Shown here: positions 26,164-33,831 of the stretch, piece by piece | Numbering within the stretch: position 1 is the first letter of the stretch | Layout: each line of letters opens with the position of its first letter | Assembly (NCBI RefSeq): GCF_048269565.1 | Contig: NZ_JBLXIK010000001.1 | Location: 62,001-126,000, forward strand | DNA length: 64,000 nt | Reading direction: 5' to 3' | From: Maricaulis sp048269565 | GTDB lineage: Bacteria > Pseudomonadota > Alphaproteobacteria > Caulobacterales > Maricaulaceae | Program-made: the position numbers and the translations under genes | The notes under the pieces: generated by a model | The model's input: only the letters and a program-made list of their open reading frames with translations | Told to the model about the DNA's origin: nothing | Databases searched by the model: none

Positions 26164-27033
26164 TCAGGCGGTGCCGGGCTCGGCACCGTCCGGGGCAAAC
26201 CTGTCCTGCCAGGCGGCAATTGTGGCGCGATTATCATGGTCCCAGGGGTGAAAACCCGGCTTGTACCAGGCCCAGTAGGTGCGCCAGCCCTTGCGGAACA
26301 GGCCCGGCTTGAACAGCAGATACCACAAGACCCGCGCCCGCGCCGTCCACGGGCTGACCCCGTCGGCGATCAGCAGGCGTGAGGCATAGCGCGAGATATT
26401 CGAGGTGAAGAGGAGGGTCACCAGCGCCATCACCCGCACCCGCGCGAAATAGCGCTGGCGCGGTTTCCAGCTGGCGGTGACCTGCTGGAAGACATCGAAG
26501 GCGACCGCCTTGTGTTCGGTCTCTTCCAGCGCATGCCATTGCCACAGGCGCAATATGTCCTCATGCGTGCCCTCGAACACGCTGCCATCCTCGAGCGTGA
26601 CATCGGCAATCATCGCCGTGAAATGCTCGAGCGCGATCGTCACGCAGAGCATGGCAATCGGTCCGCGTTCCCGTGTCACCCGGATCCGGTCGCGAATCTC
26701 CGCCTCGATCTCATCGATCGGATAATGATTGCGGTCGAGCCCGCCATTGAGCGCGACATGCTCGCGCGAATGGATCGCCTCCTGCTTGATGAAGGCCTTG
26801 GCATCCTCCAGCAGCTTGCCGGAAAGCTCGCCCCGATAGTGGCGCACCGCGTCCATGAACAGGCGCTCGCCATCGGGGAAGGTCAGCGACATCGCATTGA
26901 ACACCGCCGTCGCCACCGGATCGCCGCCGAGCCAGGCCTTGTTGTGGGCGGCCTCGGTCGCGAAATGGATATCGCGCGGCGTGACGGTGAGGTCGTCGGG
27001 GGTGGTCTTGGTGGCGGCGGGGGCGGCGGTCAT
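26164..27033 (-). CDS. Metal-dependent hydrolase family protein (COG3687/PF10118-like)
   Basis: Probable di-iron/ferritin-like helical protein (289 residues) of the family annotated as predicted metal-dependent hydrolase. Conserved metal-ligand clusters are visible as FIKQEAIHSREH, ALEHFTAMIAD and WHALEETEHKAVAFDV, each with the E/H residues expected for a di-metal centre. The C-terminal third has hydrophobic helices and the WAWYKPGFHPWD motif. The ATG at 27033 is chosen over an upstream in-frame start at 27063. Substrate unknown. Confidence 0.82.
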   Translation of the reverse strand: MTAAPAATKTTPDDLTVTPRDIHFATEAAHNKAWLGGDPVATAVFNAMSLTFPDGERLFMDAVRHYRGELSGKLLEDAKAFIKQEAIHSREHVALNGGLDRNHYPIDEIEAEIRDRIRVTRERGPIAMLCVTIALEHFTAMIADVTLEDGSVFEGTHEDILRLWQWHALEETEHKAVAFDVFQQVTASWKPRQRYFARVRVMALVTLLFTSNISRYASRLLIADGVSPWTARARVLWYLLFKPGLFRKGWRTYWAWYKPGFHPWDHDNRATIAAWQDRFAPDGAEPGTA

Positions 27034-27192
27034 GGGAGCGTGTCCTGTTACGGTTGGGCGCATTGTGAACGCTGTTCACTTCGGGCGCCAGCAAAAAAGC
27101 GGACCGGGTCCGTGATGGCTGCCGGGCCGGGTAAAATTGCGTGGCGGGCGGGCAGGTGCTTTGATGCCGGCCTGGCTTTTGGAGGGGATGAC

Positions 27193-27597
27193 ATGACCAG
27201 ACTTGCATTGACCGGCGCGCTGGCGCTGGCCCTGGCCGGCGCCAATGGCGCAGCGGCCCAGACGCGCCAGGTGCAACCGGCCGTGCAGCGCCCGGACAAT
27301 TCTGCCGCAATCGCCCAGCGCCCGCCGCGCGACAATGGCGAGACAGTACCGGTGGCACAGGAATCCTCCGGCATTCTGATCGATATCTATAATCGCGTCC
27401 TGCGCGCCTGTTCGACGGTGAGCCATATCGAGCGCACCGTCCAGATCCGCTGTGCCGACGGCAGCAGCCTGGAATATACCCAGCGCTGCACTCGTACCGG
27501 CGCCGGCGGGCTCTGGCCGGAATGCAACTATTCGGAAAGCTGCGAAGCCGTCGACGTCCCCAGCTGCCCGCCGGTGGAAACCAGTCCCGAGGATTGA
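27193..27597 (+). CDS. Hypothetical secreted protein
   Basis: Unrecognised 134-residue protein with a clear signal peptide (residues 1-22, ending NGAAAQ). It has a low-complexity Gln/Pro/Arg stretch, then a domain with six cysteines (from ACSTVSHIERTVQIRC to VPSC). The paired spacing of the cysteines suggests disulfides in the periplasm or outside the cell. The ATG at 27193 follows GGAGGGG. It is divergent from the metal-hydrolase gene and is followed by the palindromic intergenic element. No function can be assigned. Confidence 0.7.
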   Translation: MTRLALTGALALALAGANGAAAQTRQVQPAVQRPDNSAAIAQRPPRDNGETVPVAQESSGILIDIYNRVLRACSTVSHIERTVQIRCADGSSLEYTQRCTRTGAGGLWPECNYSESCEAVDVPSCPPVETSPED

Positions 27598-27678
27598 GGG
27601 CCGGGTCTCGGCATGGTTTGCAGGGCGGGTCCTGGCCCGTGGCGGGCCGCTGCTTCCACCTGAAAAAATCCAACCTTT

Positions 27679-27827
27679 GTCATCCCGGACGAATGCCCCG
27701 CGCAGGCGGGGCGCAGATCCGGGACCTACCCGTGAGACCAGCTGGAATGGCGGGTAGGTCCCGGCCCGGAGCCTGCTCCTGAGTACAGAGGGCCCCGGAT
27801 CAAGTCCGGGCATTCGCCCGGGATGAC
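27679..27827. repeat. Long nested palindromic intergenic element
   Basis: An outer inverted repeat of 20 nt with one mismatch (GTCATCCCGG-A-CGAATGCCC at 27679-27698; GGGCATTCG-C-CCGGGATGAC at 27808-27827) spans 149 bp. Inside lie a perfect 12-bp pair GGGACCTACCCG (27721-27732) / CGGGTAGGTCCC (27751-27762) and a 7-bp hairpin GCCCCGC-GCAG-GCGGGGC (27695-27712). It resembles the dispersed TCATCCCGG...GATCCGGGA intergenic palindromes common in alphaproteobacteria. It would form a cruciform or a highly structured RNA. It lies in the 587-bp gap before guaB. Confidence 0.8.
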
Positions 27828-28184
27828 AACGGGTGGGGGATTGAAAGCGCAGGCACATCCGGATGGCCCCGCTTATCCACGGCCTCCGCCGCAGCGTTAT
27901 AATCGGGCGATCCCCGCTCTTTGACATCGTTGCCCCTCGCAAAAAATCACAGCCGAAATGCGCCTGCACGTGGCAGTCCCTGCCATTCGATGACAGGGCC
28001 GGAGCGCCGTCCCGCCGCCGTTATCGCCAGTTGATACAAGGCGTTGCGCGTCTCAATGCCAGGATGGCAGGATGGCAGACATGCGAAATCATGACAGTCC
28101 CGGTTTCTGTCGCCCGCACTCGCCAATTGACCTTCGCGCCACACCTGTTATAGCCGCGCCGCAAGCAGCAAAAAGGAGTCTCTG
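27828..28184 (+). promoter_or_regulatory. guaB upstream region with candidate promoter
   Basis: Non-coding stretch of 357 bp between the palindromic element and guaB. A sigma70-like promoter is suggested by TTGACC (28127-28132) and TATAGC (28149-28154) with a 16-bp spacer, putting transcription start about 24 bp before the guaB ATG. A single DnaA-box-like TTATCCACG is at 27873-27881. I see no riboswitch or open reading frame of note in the rest. Confidence 0.5.
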
Positions 28185-29654
28185 ATGGAGATTCGTGAAG
28201 GTCTGACCTTCGATGACGTGCTCTTGCAGCCCGGCCCGTCCGATGTTCTTCCCGCCGACGCCATTGTGTCCACACGCGTGGCGCGCGATTGCGGTCTCAA
28301 TATTCCGATCATGGCTGCGGCGATGGATACGGTGTCCGAGGCGCATATGGCGATCGCCATGGCCCAGGCCGGCGGGCTGGCGGTGATCCACCGCAATCTG
28401 ACCATTGCCGAACAGGCCGAGGAAGTGCGCCGCGTCAAGCGTTTCGAGAGCGGCATGGTGGTCAATCCGGTGACGATCTCGCCGGAGGCGACCTTGGCCG
28501 AGCTGCGGGCCCTGATGCAGGAAAAACGGATCTCCGGCATTCCTGTCGTCGAGGGCGCGGCGCCGGGCAAGCCGGGCAAGCTGGTCGGCATCATCACCAA
28601 TCGCGATGTCCGCTTTGCCGATGATCCCAATGAAAAGGTCGGCAATCTGATGACGCGCGACGTCGTCACCGTCAATGAAGGCGCGACCCAGGACGAGGCG
28701 CGCGCCAAGCTGCACCGCCACCGGATCGAACGCGTGCTGGTCGTCGATGCCGATCATCGCTGCATCGGCCTGATCACCGTCAAGGATATGGAAAAGGCGC
28801 AGGCCCACCCCACCGCCGCCAAGGACCGCGAAGGCTCGCTGCGCTGCGCCGCCGCGACCACCGTCGGCGATAGTGGCTATGAACGCGCCATGGCCTTGAT
28901 TGATGCCGGCGTTGATGTCGTCGTCATCGACACCGCCCACGGCCAGAGCTCCTCGGTACTCGACCAGGTCAAGCGCATCCGCAAGGCATCGAACCTGTCG
29001 CGGATCGTCGCCGGCAATGTCGCCACCTATGACGGCGCCAAGGCGCTGATCGAGGCCGGTGCCGATTGCATCAAGGTCGGGATCGGCCCGGGCTCGATCT
29101 GCACGACGCGCATCGTCGCCGGAGTCGGTGTGCCGCAATTGACCGCGATCATGGATGCGCGCCGCGCGGCACAAGGCTCGGACGCCTGCATCATCGCCGA
29201 TGGCGGCATCAAATTCTCCGGCGACATGGCCAAGGCGATCGCCGCGGGCGCCGATGCCATCATGGTCGGATCCTTGCTGGCCGGCACGGAAGAAGCGCCC
29301 GGCGAGGTGTTTCTCTACCAGGGCCGCTCCTACAAATCCTATCGCGGCATGGGCTCGCTCGGGGCGATGGCGGCGGGTTCTGCCGACCGCTATTTCCAGA
29401 AGGATACCGAGCGCATGAAGCTGGTGCCCGAAGGCATTGAAGGCCAGGTGCCCTATAAGGGTCCGGTCGCACCGATCCTGCACCAGATGGTCGGCGGATT
29501 GCGTGCGGCGATGGGCTATACCGGTTCGAAGACGATCGGCGAGCTGCACGAACGGGCCCAATTCGTCCGCATCACCAATGCCGGCCTGCGTGAAAGCCAT
29601 GTCCATGACGTCAAGATCACCCGCGAAGCGCCGAATTATCCGACGCAGAGCTAG
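28185..29654 (+). CDS. guaB: IMP dehydrogenase
   Basis: Catalyses the NAD-dependent conversion of IMP to XMP, the committed step of guanine nucleotide synthesis. The 489-residue TIM barrel starts with EGLTFDDVLLQPGPS. Two CBS domains are inserted at about residues 95-205 (LMTRDVVTVNEG is visible). The catalytic cysteine is C306 in GPGSICTTRIVAG, and the flap region EGIEGQVPYKGP contains the conserved R/E-Y signature. GGAGTC precedes the ATG. guaA lies 4 kb downstream on the same strand. Confidence 0.97.
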   Translation: MEIREGLTFDDVLLQPGPSDVLPADAIVSTRVARDCGLNIPIMAAAMDTVSEAHMAIAMAQAGGLAVIHRNLTIAEQAEEVRRVKRFESGMVVNPVTISPEATLAELRALMQEKRISGIPVVEGAAPGKPGKLVGIITNRDVRFADDPNEKVGNLMTRDVVTVNEGATQDEARAKLHRHRIERVLVVDADHRCIGLITVKDMEKAQAHPTAAKDREGSLRCAAATTVGDSGYERAMALIDAGVDVVVIDTAHGQSSSVLDQVKRIRKASNLSRIVAGNVATYDGAKALIEAGADCIKVGIGPGSICTTRIVAGVGVPQLTAIMDARRAAQGSDACIIADGGIKFSGDMAKAIAAGADAIMVGSLLAGTEEAPGEVFLYQGRSYKSYRGMGSLGAMAAGSADRYFQKDTERMKLVPEGIEGQVPYKGPVAPILHQMVGGLRAAMGYTGSKTIGELHERAQFVRITNAGLRESHVHDVKITREAPNYPTQS

Positions 29655-29718
29655 GATTTGGCGTCTGGCAAGTGACGGGCGCGTATGGCCTGTCTGCGCC
29701 TTTGTCGATTGACCGGGA

Positions 29719-29748
29719 GGGGCGGTGAGCCTTGGCTCGCCCCCCGTT
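29719..29748 (+). terminator. Possible terminator after guaB
   Basis: GC-rich hairpin GGGGCG(GT)GAGCC / GGCTCGCCCC with a TT loop and a 2-nt bulge, followed by CCGTTTG. The T-tract is short (3 T), so termination may be partial. It lies between guaB and the MAPEG gene. Confidence 0.45.
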
Positions 29749-29766
29749 TGAACAAGGATGTTAGTT

Positions 29767-30183
29767 ATGAATTCCGCACTGCTCATTCCCGTCTTCGTCC
29801 AGGTCGCCCTGACCTTCGTGCTGGTCTTCACCATGGGCGCGATGCGCTATGGCGCGATCGCTTCCGGCAAGGTCAAGCCGGGCGATATCGCGCTCGGCCA
29901 GCCCGGCTGGCCGGTGCGCATCCAGCAGGTCTCGAATGCCTATGAGAACCAGCTCGCCTCGCCGGTCCTGTTCTATGCCGTCACGGCTTTCGCCCTGATC
30001 ACCGGCGCCACCAGCGTGCTGCTCGTCATTCTGGCCTGGGCCTATGTCGGCCTGCGCCTGCTGCACGCCCTGATCCATGTCACCAGCAATAATCTGCGCT
30101 CGCGCTTTATGGCCTTTGCCAGCGGGCTTCTGGTGTTGCTGGGCTATTGGGTCGTGTTCGCTGTGGAGCTGATGACGCGATGA
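29767..30183 (+). CDS. MAPEG family membrane protein
   Basis: Four-helix membrane protein (138 residues) of the family that includes microsomal glutathione S-transferase and eicosanoid synthases. The pattern includes VSNAYENQLASPVLFYA and LRLLHALIHVTSNN, where the E-N and the R/H residues line the glutathione site in relatives. Bacterial substrates are mostly unknown. The ATG at 29767 follows AAGGA. The stop overlaps the DUF3088 gene by 4 bp, and that gene overlaps rsmB-like by 4 bp, so the three form an operon. Confidence 0.9.
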   Translation: MNSALLIPVFVQVALTFVLVFTMGAMRYGAIASGKVKPGDIALGQPGWPVRIQQVSNAYENQLASPVLFYAVTAFALITGATSVLLVILAWAYVGLRLLHALIHVTSNNLRSRFMAFASGLLVLLGYWVVFAVELMTR

Positions 30184-30542
30184 TGCAGGTGCAGCCCGCC
30201 ATCGAGACCGGCAAGGATATCCTCTTCCTGCTCACCGGCGCCTGGGACGGCGTTGACGGGCCGCGCCTGTGTGCCGATTGCTGCCTGATCGAGGGCGCCT
30301 TGCTCGGCAATCCACACTGGGCCGAGGCCGTCACCATCGTCCGCATCGAATACCCCCGGCCACGGCCGGAAATCATCGCCCTGCTCGGCGAGGCGCACCA
30401 GAATGCGCCGACGCTGATCCTGGCCGATGAGACGAAGGCCCATTCAAAGGTGGAGACGGCGAATGATCGCCGTTTCCTGACCGACCCGATCGCGATCTGC
30501 CATCAGCTCGCCACCACCTATGGCGGAGCACAGCCAAAATGA
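30180..30542 (+). CDS. DUF3088 domain-containing protein
   Basis: Small cytoplasmic protein (120 residues) resembling DUF3088: DILFLLTGAWD, a C-x2-C pair in LCADCCLIEGALL, and PRPRPEIIALLGEAHQN followed by PTLILAD. The layout suggests a thioredoxin-like or glutaredoxin-like fold, but no activity is known for the family. It starts on the MAPEG stop codon (ATGA) and its stop overlaps the methyltransferase start, so it is translationally coupled to both. Confidence 0.78.
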   Translation: MMQVQPAIETGKDILFLLTGAWDGVDGPRLCADCCLIEGALLGNPHWAEAVTIVRIEYPRPRPEIIALLGEAHQNAPTLILADETKAHSKVETANDRRFLTDPIAICHQLATTYGGAQPK

Positions 30543-31852
30543 GAGACGCAGCCAAGATCGCCGCAGCGATTGAAATCCTCGAAGTCCAGAACCGCCAGCA
30601 CACGCCGGTCAAGGATGCCGTGCGCGACTGGGGCAAGGCCAATCGCTATGCCGGTTCCGGCGACCGCGCCTGGATCACCGGCCTCGTGCTCGACGCCCTG
30701 CGTCATCAGTCCTCGGTCGGCCATGCGATGCAGGATGACAGCGCCCGCGCGCTCGCCTTCGGTACCGTCGCCCGCGTCTGGGGCCTCTCGGTCGAAGAGA
30801 TCGACGCCATGATGGACAGCGATCCGCACGCGCCGGAACCGCTGACCAATGCCGAGCGCAGCGGTCTGGAGCGCGATATCTCCGATGCGCCGCTCCATAT
30901 CCGCGGCGATTTCCCCGAATGGCTCGAGGCCAGCTTCCAGCGCGCCTTCGGCGACAAGGCCGAGGAAGAGGCCCACGAGCTGTGCGCGCGCGCGCCGGTC
31001 GATCTGCGCGTCAATGAAGTCCAGGTCGGCTTCGACAAGGCGTTCAAGGAAGTCAGCTCCAAGCTGAAGACAGCCGAGCCGTCCGAGCTCGCCGCGATGG
31101 CGATCCGCATCCCGCAGCGCGATCCGCGTGGCAAGTCGGCGGCGGCGGAAAGCATTCCCGCCTATGGCAAGGGCTGGGTCGAGGTCCAGGATATCGGCTC
31201 GCAAGTCGCGGCGCTGGCCTCGGGGGGCCGCGAAGGCATGCAGATCCTCGATTATTGCGCCGGTGCCGGCGGCAAGACGCTGGCGCTCTCGGCGCTCTTG
31301 AACAATACCGGCCAGATCCACGCCTGGGATATCGACTGGCGCCGCCTGCGCGCCATCTGGCCGCGCCTCAAGCGCGCCGGCGCCCATAATGTCCAGGTCC
31401 AGGATGCCGAGGAAGACAAATGCCTCGCCGACCTCGTGGGCAAGATGGATGTCGTCTTCTGCGATGCACCGTGTACCGGTACCGGCACCTGGCGCCGCCG
31501 CCCCGACGCCAAATGGCGCCTGCGCGAGCGCGCGCTGGAAACCCGCATGGGCGAACAGGACACCGTGCTCGAGCGTGGCTCGCGCTATGTCAAACAGGGC
31601 GGCCGCCTGGTCTATGTCACCTGTTCGGTGCTGCCGGAAGAAAACGGGGACCGCATCACCGCCTTCCTCGCCAGTCACGAGAATTTCAAGCCCGTCCCCG
31701 CGATCAAGGCGATGCGCGCCTCCGGCGGTCTCGCCAATGGCGCCGAGGAGATCCTCGCGAAATGCGAAGGCGCCCACGGCGCGCTGCAGCTCTCACCGGC
31801 GCGCACCGACACCGACGGGTTTTATATCTGCGTGCTGGAACGCGTGGGGTAG
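30539..31852 (+). CDS. RsmB/NOP-family RNA (cytosine-5) methyltransferase
   Basis: SAM-dependent rRNA m5C methyltransferase (437 residues). An N-terminal NusB-like helical region (about 1-140) is followed by a Rossmann methyltransferase domain. The SAM loop is LDYCAGAGGKTLALSAL. Motif IV is DAPCTGTGTWRR, and motif VI is VYVTCSVLPEENGD with the catalytic TCS cysteine. The length and NusB-type N-terminus suit RsmB (C967 of 16S rRNA), but a second paralogue is common in alphaproteobacteria, so no symbol is given. Third gene of the MAPEG-DUF3088 operon. Confidence 0.88.
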   Translation: MRDAAKIAAAIEILEVQNRQHTPVKDAVRDWGKANRYAGSGDRAWITGLVLDALRHQSSVGHAMQDDSARALAFGTVARVWGLSVEEIDAMMDSDPHAPEPLTNAERSGLERDISDAPLHIRGDFPEWLEASFQRAFGDKAEEEAHELCARAPVDLRVNEVQVGFDKAFKEVSSKLKTAEPSELAAMAIRIPQRDPRGKSAAAESIPAYGKGWVEVQDIGSQVAALASGGREGMQILDYCAGAGGKTLALSALLNNTGQIHAWDIDWRRLRAIWPRLKRAGAHNVQVQDAEEDKCLADLVGKMDVVFCDAPCTGTGTWRRRPDAKWRLRERALETRMGEQDTVLERGSRYVKQGGRLVYVTCSVLPEENGDRITAFLASHENFKPVPAIKAMRASGGLANGAEEILAKCEGAHGALQLSPARTDTDGFYICVLERVG

Positions 31853-31890
31853 GGGGCTGAACAGCGCGGGCGAGGCCCGCAGCTGATCGC

Positions 31891-32688
31891 TCAATCCACC
31901 CGATAGCCCAGCACGCGCAACCGGTCGCCGACTGCGGCGCTCACCGCCGCGTTCACTGCGCGACCGCCGCCGATCCGCGCGGTGGTTAGGGGCGCGTCCA
32001 GCAGAGGCAGGCTGTCGCGCTCCAGCCCGATCAGCTCGATCGGCTGGCGGGTGTAATCCAGCATGGCCGGCTCGTAGTTCAGGCCGAGAAAGCGCAGCAG
32101 CGCCGTGATGCTGCGTTTCGGCTTCTTCACCACATCCTCATAGCGCAGGCGCAGCACCCGCCCGGGCGCAAGTGTGGTTTCCGCCTGCAGGCCGATGCCG
32201 GTCAGATCGCACCAGTATTTCAGCGCCGCGCCCGGATCGCTGACATGCGCGAAGGGACGTCCATCGGGGCCGCGCCAGTCGCGCTGCAGCAGCGAGGCGG
32301 CGACATCGCGGCCGTCGCGGACGATGTGGACGAAACGCGCCGCCGGCAGCAGGCGGCCGAGACGTTCGAAGGCCAGCACATTGAGGCTGGTCTTTTCCAC
32401 CAGCAGGTCGCCGGGGCTGTCCCGCACCGCTTCTCCGATCAGCCCGGTCAGCAGCCCGGCCATATTGGCGCGGACCTGTTCAGCCTCGAGCCCGAAATCC
32501 TCGCGATGCAGATCGCCCAGCTGGGTCGCGAAATTCTCCCATTGCATGGCAATCGCCACGGGCAGTCCTGTATCGGGACCGCAATGAATCCGCGAATGCC
32601 CGTCGAGCAGACGGCGTATCAGGGTCAGGCCCGAGCGCGGGCAGCCGCCGAGGAAGACGAACCCGGTGCCGCTTACAGCCTCAGACAT
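31891..32688 (-). CDS. Sulfotransferase family protein (second of tandem pair)
   Basis: PAPS-dependent sulfotransferase-fold protein (265 residues). The 5'-phosphosulfate loop is FLGGCPRSGLTLIRRLLDG (R18-S19-G20); the usual GTT is GLT here, a change at the phosphate-binding loop. The 3'-phosphate motif VHIVRDGRDVAASLL is intact, with the R/S residues expected, and LRLRYEDVVKKP follows. The start at 32688 overlaps the upstream sulfotransferase gene by 8 bp, so the two are co-translated. Acceptor unknown. Confidence 0.88.
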   Translation of the reverse strand: MSEAVSGTGFVFLGGCPRSGLTLIRRLLDGHSRIHCGPDTGLPVAIAMQWENFATQLGDLHREDFGLEAEQVRANMAGLLTGLIGEAVRDSPGDLLVEKTSLNVLAFERLGRLLPAARFVHIVRDGRDVAASLLQRDWRGPDGRPFAHVSDPGAALKYWCDLTGIGLQAETTLAPGRVLRLRYEDVVKKPKRSITALLRFLGLNYEPAMLDYTRQPIELIGLERDSLPLLDAPLTTARIGGGRAVNAAVSAAVGDRLRVLGYRVD

Positions 32689-33481
32689 AACCCAGCCGCG
32701 ACAGGGCGGGGCCGGCAATCCGCATGACGCAGTCATGTTGCGACGCGTCGAGCGCCGCCCTCCAGCGCCCGATCGCGCGCGTGTCGATGGGTTGGGCGAC
32801 GCGGTCATTGCTCGATTCATTGGCGCCCGAGGCCGGATTGAAGGTGCTGGCATGGTCCAGCGCCGCCTCGATGGCATCGCTGTCTTCGCCAAGAAAGGCG
32901 AACAGCCCGGCGATCATGTCGCGCGGGTGGCGCACCAGGGCTTCATAGCGCAGCTCGAAATAATTTGGATCCTCGCGCATCGCCGCGCCGGCTTCAACGC
33001 TCTGGACCCAGAGGCGGGCCGCTGCTGCGGGATCGCGCGTGATCGCCAACGGCTGGCCGGTGCGGGAGTCCCGCCAGTCCATCGTCAGCAGGGAGGCGAC
33101 AACATCACGGCCATCGCGAACAATGCCGACCAGCGGACTGCCGGGAAACAGGAGGCGCAATTGCGTGAAGTGGAGAATATTGGCCGGCGTTTTCTCGGCG
33201 ATACGGCAACCCGATTCTGCCTGTAGCGGCGCCAGAAAGCCATTGATCGTGGAGGCGAAGCGCTGGTGCAGCATGTCGGCATCAAGCCCGTATTGCCGTT
33301 CCAGCACCGGCATGTGCAGCTGCTCGATCTGTGAGGACAGGGCCGCGAGCGCCGGCACGATCCGGGATTCCGGCCCGCAGACAATGCCCTTCGACGTATT
33401 GACAATGGCGCGCAGCAAGGTCGTCCCCGAGCGCGGCGCGCCGCCGATAAAGATCGGAGCCTGGCCGATGATTTCCTGCAT
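32681..33481 (-). CDS. Sulfotransferase family protein (first of tandem pair)
   Basis: PAPS-dependent sulfotransferase-fold protein (266 residues) with the canonical loop FIGGAPRSGTTLLRAIV (R17-S18-G19-T20-T21). The 3'-phosphate motif is VGIVRDGRDVVASLL, and FELRYEALVRHP follows as in relatives. It is a paralogue of the gene immediately downstream, similar in order of motifs and size. Start at 33481 is preferred (GGGAG about ten bases upstream); a longer start at 33511 exists. No glycan or TPR gene adjoins it. The substrate could be a surface glycan, lipid or protein tyrosine, none of which can be decided here. Confidence 0.9.
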   Translation of the reverse strand: MQEIIGQAPIFIGGAPRSGTTLLRAIVNTSKGIVCGPESRIVPALAALSSQIEQLHMPVLERQYGLDADMLHQRFASTINGFLAPLQAESGCRIAEKTPANILHFTQLRLLFPGSPLVGIVRDGRDVVASLLTMDWRDSRTGQPLAITRDPAAAARLWVQSVEAGAAMREDPNYFELRYEALVRHPRDMIAGLFAFLGEDSDAIEAALDHASTFNPASGANESSNDRVAQPIDTRAIGRWRAALDASQHDCVMRIAGPALSRLGYV

Positions 33482-33831
33482 GTCCGATGTCTCCCGCCTG
33501 CAGCCATACAAGCGCCGGGGAAGATGATCGTGGGGTGACGGGGCGGTTACGGAAATGCAATTAATTACAGTAACATGAACGGTTTATGAGCGGGCGGGAC
33601 CAGCCAGCGGCGCGTCCCGGTGCCGGCCGCATTCCGGCCAATTTCCGGACTCGATTTCGCCGTTTTCCCATCGCCGCCCGGCTGCCATGACGCATTCGCA
33701 CGGGCGAAAACCGGATTCCTTGCTGGCCATCGCGCCTGACTCGCGCTAATCGGCGCCATGCTGATATCGAGCTCGGCCATAACCCCCACATTTTGTCCCC
33801 GGAAAGCCCGCGCCTGCGGGAGTGAGAGCGC
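33482..33831. other. Non-coding region between sulfotransferase pair and guaA
   Basis: 350 bp that must hold the divergent promoters of the sulfotransferase pair (- strand) and guaA (+ strand). The part near 33556-33590 is locally AT-rich (AATTAATTACAGTAACATG), as in a promoter zone. I find no convincing -35/-10 pair with normal spacing, terminator, repeat or small gene. Confidence 0.5.

Noticed and set aside
33720..33750. TTGCTG...GCTAAT as a guaA promoter
   Set aside because: Spacing of 19 bp and a poor -35 do not support a normal sigma70 promoter.
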